In this document: in pieces, positions 6,618 to 8,822 of the stretch | Layout of the letters: each line of letters starts with the position of its first letter | Numbering within the stretch: position 1 is the stretch's first letter | NCBI GenBank assembly: GCA_905195005.1 | Contig: CAJJUC010000099.1 | Coordinates: forward strand, 1-8,822 | Origin: an uncultured Eubacteriales bacterium | GTDB taxonomy: Bacteria; Bacillota; Clostridia; UMGS1883 | DNA length: 8,822 nt | Reading direction: 5' to 3' | Made by a program: the position numbers and the translations under genes | Notes under the pieces: generated by a model | Told to the model about the DNA's origin: nothing | The model's input: the letters and a program-made list of their open reading frames with translations, nothing else | Databases searched by the model: none

Positions 6618-8822
6618 ATGAAAAAAATAATATGTGCCTTTACAGCGGCGTTTATTGCGGCAAATGTACAAATTCCTCCGATTACTGCGGGCGCAGCATT
6701 TGACAAAACGGTTTTCAATCTTGATTTCGAGGGCGAAGCCGTCAGCGCTGAAGTTATTGATTCTTCGTTAAGCGTTGCGGAGGTATATGACGTCACCAAT
6801 ACATGGATTGACAAGTCAGTGTATTCGGAAAACAGACTGAAAACAACGAATGCCGGAGGAAATACAATCGATGCGGGCAAGGGAAGCTATAAAATTGTCC
6901 GTGATTATTTCGGCAGGGAAGGAAATGCACTTGAAATCTCAGGTTATGACGGTGGCACGGACGGAGGAAGCGACGGCAACAAGCTTGCAATTACAAATCT
7001 TTTGGGATTTAACAAAAGCTTTGCAAGCTATGAAAGCATGGATTGCGGAGAAAACGGTAGCTTCTGCATTTCATTCGATTTTGCGACAAGCGATTTCAGC
7101 GTTCAGCTCGGATTGAGAATGGTGCGGACTCTTGTTCTGAATGAGGGAGCGTCGGCGGTGTCCGAGGGACTTCCGTACGGAAAAAATCTGTTCGTGCTTA
7201 ACAGTGATAAAAGCATTTCGGTTTTCGGTGACAGAATTTCGGCTGAGGAACTCGGAGAGCTTGAAACCGACACATGGTATCATGCGGAAATAATTGTAAA
7301 TGCAAAAAACGAAATGGGATTCAGACTTAACGGAATTGTGAAAAGGCAAATGCAGCCGCTTTCGGCCGGATTCAGCGGCTCGGTGCGCGGATTGGCAACA
7401 GCGATTAACATTCCCGTGAACTACGGAGCAACCGGAGGAAGCAAGGATTCCAAAAGGTATCTTGATAATTTCTGCTATGCTTTTTCAAAAACGGACGGCG
7501 CGGAAAAAATAGAGGATGACAAAACCGAGGTTTGGTTTGCCGCAGGTAACAATGATATAGAGTTTGCATCATCCGATGATAAAAGGATTGAGGTTGCGGC
7601 ATCATCACCGCACGGAATTGAATCGGTCACGCTTTACGTTGACGGTGTTGCATTGGATACAAAGTACGAAGCGCCGTATATATTTGACCTCAACAGTCTT
7701 TCCGTAGGCAGTGTGAATGTTTATGCAGAGGGAACAGACCTCAGCGGCAACACCGTTGCAACCGTTCCGATAACAATTAATGTTAACTTATCCGTGCCGT
7801 TGCCGCTGTGGAAAGAGGATTTTACATCCTACAAAAGCGGCGACAAAACAACGGGAGACAATATTGAACTGTATAACAGGCTCGGATATTTGGAAAACGA
7901 AGAAATATCGGATAATTACGGCAACAGTATTTTGATGAAAATGAAAGACAGCGCCAATTCATCAACCGATGCAACGGGAGCGCTGATGTTGATTTCAAAC
8001 AAGCAGTATTCTTCGCGGCATATTCGCTTTGAGGCTGACGTTTACACTCCCGATGTGACTTACGACTATAGAATCTGCGCGCGGCAGAAGGGTCTTCCCG
8101 AAAAAAACGTCATTATAATCGGCAAAAGCGGAATATCATCGCCTGATGGTATAACATATCCGTACGGTGAATCGGAGTGGTATCACATCAGTGCGGATAT
8201 TGACCCGGCAAGCAAGCTGTACAGTGTGTTTGTGCGCGGTGAAAATGATGAAGAAACAACCGTTCTTGCTTCGGGAAAAATTATAAGAGCTGATTTTTCG
8301 CAGCTTGATGAAATAAGAATCTACGGTCCGTCAGCTCCGCCGGCATCCTCCCTTGGTATAGATAATGTGTCGGTTTCGGCGGTCGAAAGCTACAGCATTA
8401 AGGATGTGCGCGGAAAAAATGATTCGGGGCGTGAGGAAATCGATTATACTTCCAATGAGCTGAAGCTTTATATTAACGGTTCGGTTTCGGCGGATTCTGT
8501 TGTTCCCGAAATGTTTTCCGTTGAAAGCGGAAACGCTTCGGCGCACCCGGCAAAGGTGACTTATGATAAGAATGAGAAATGCTTTATACTTTCTCTTAAG
8601 CAAAAATTGGAATACGGAGAGAATTATGTTCTGAGAACAGCTCCGGAGCTGCCGGCAAGCGGCGGTGCGGAGCTTGGGGCAGCCATGAGCATTTCTTTCA
8701 AAACCTCGCAGGCTCCTTTTTGGGCCGATATAAAAAATGCTGATTCGGGCGAGGTGCATATATCGCTTCACAACAACACCGATGAAGAAAAAAAGGCGTA
8801 TATGATAGTTTCATGCTATGAG
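6618..8822 (+). CDS. Secreted multidomain LamG-like/Ig-like surface protein, 3'-truncated by window edge
   Basis: An ATG with a strong ribosome-binding site opens a frame that runs without a stop to the last base, giving 735 visible residues. Residues 1-26 are a signal peptide (K2/K3, hydrophobic Ala-rich stretch, cleavage likely after AGA26). Residues ~28-295 are a LamG/concanavalin-like module with TWYHAE (W220, H222) and a closing YLDN (D283). Residues ~312-390 are a bacterial Ig-like domain of the kind written V-x-L-Y-V-D-G ... APYIFDL ... G-x-V-x-V-x-A ... D-x-x-G-N. Residues ~396-590 are a second LamG-like module with EWYHIS (W521, H523) and GIDN (D582). Residues ~593-697 resemble an SbsA/Big_5 Ig-like domain ending in SFKTS, and a further beta domain begins at ~700. 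No catalytic motif is seen in the visible part. Its likely role is glycan binding or adhesion beside the lyase; a catalytic or SLH domain could follow beyond the window. Domain calls are by eye. Confidence 0.85.
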   Translation, partial: MKKIICAFTAAFIAANVQIPPITAGAAFDKTVFNLDFEGEAVSAEVIDSSLSVAEVYDVTNTWIDKSVYSENRLKTTNAGGNTIDAGKGSYKIVRDYFGREGNALEISGYDGGTDGGSDGNKLAITNLLGFNKSFASYESMDCGENGSFCISFDFATSDFSVQLGLRMVRTLVLNEGASAVSEGLPYGKNLFVLNSDKSISVFGDRISAEELGELETDTWYHAEIIVNAKNEMGFRLNGIVKRQMQPLSAGFSGSVRGLATAINIPVNYGATGGSKDSKRYLDNFCYAFSKTDGAEKIEDDKTEVWFAAGNNDIEFASSDDKRIEVAASSPHGIESVTLYVDGVALDTKYEAPYIFDLNSLSVGSVNVYAEGTDLSGNTVATVPITINVNLSVPLPLWKEDFTSYKSGDKTTGDNIELYNRLGYLENEEISDNYGNSILMKMKDSANSSTDATGALMLISNKQYSSRHIRFEADVYTPDVTYDYRICARQKGLPEKNVIIIGKSGISSPDGITYPYGESEWYHISADIDPASKLYSVFVRGENDEETTVLASGKIIRADFSQLDEIRIYGPSAPPASSLGIDNVSVSAVESYSIKDVRGKNDSGREEIDYTSNELKLYINGSVSADSVVPEMFSVESGNASAHPAKVTYDKNEKCFILSLKQKLEYGENYVLRTAPELPASGGAELGAAMSISFKTSQAPFWADIKNADSGEVHISLHNNTDEEKKAYMIVSCYE

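Noticed and set aside
6618..6698. Third protein as a lipoprotein because of Cys6
   Set aside because: The cysteine lies before the hydrophobic core rather than after it, so there is no lipobox; a standard signal-peptidase I site AGA is present instead.
6428..6880. Antisense open frame across the lyase/third-gene junction
   Set aside because: It overlaps two well-supported + strand genes and their ribosome-binding site, with no coding features of its own.
8331..8771. Antisense open frame of 146 codons near the window end
   Set aside because: It is fully inside the third gene, whose + strand translation is a clear LamG to Ig-like transition.

Overview
The window is a densely coding stretch in which every real gene lies on the + strand. 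It looks like the genome of an anaerobic Clostridia-type Firmicute, perhaps an uncultured gut Oscillospiraceae/Clostridiales relative. The reasons are an S-layer-homology (SLH) protein of clostridial type, strong GGAGG Shine-Dalgarno sites, Gram-positive Sec signal peptides and a base composition in the middle range (judged by eye, not counted). The genus cannot be fixed from this sequence alone.

Layout. (1) Positions 1-2316: the 3' part of a gene for an SLH-domain surface protein. It enters the window already in frame, so its start and signal peptide lie upstream. After the SLH tail comes a long beta-rich body that appears to be built from repeated units of about 60-95 residues. (2) Positions 2332-6607: a very large secreted enzyme of the heparinase II/III (polysaccharide lyase) superfamily. 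It has a signal peptide, two concanavalin/LamG-like modules, a possible stalk domain, an alpha-toroid plus beta-sandwich lyase core with recognisable catalytic-type motifs, and a C-terminal discoidin (F5/8 type C, CBM32-like) domain. One extra T at 2597-2599 breaks the reading frame after about 89 codons, separating the signal peptide from the enzyme. (3) Positions 6618-8822: the 5' part of a third secreted protein, open to the window edge, with the order signal peptide, LamG-like, Ig-like, LamG-like, Ig-like (SbsA/Big_5 type).

The genes are separated by only 15 and 10 bases, each downstream start has a clear Shine-Dalgarno site, and no terminator or promoter is visible between them. They therefore look like one transcript. 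The likely common theme is extracellular: a wall-attached SLH protein, a secreted uronic-acid-type polysaccharide lyase with glycan-binding modules, and a multidomain adhesive or glycan-binding protein. This suggests capture and cleavage of an acidic polysaccharide (host glycosaminoglycan or plant/microbial polyuronide) at the cell surface. The substrate is an inference and cannot be read from the sequence. No RNA genes, mobile elements, CRISPR arrays or gene-free stretches over 300 bases are present.
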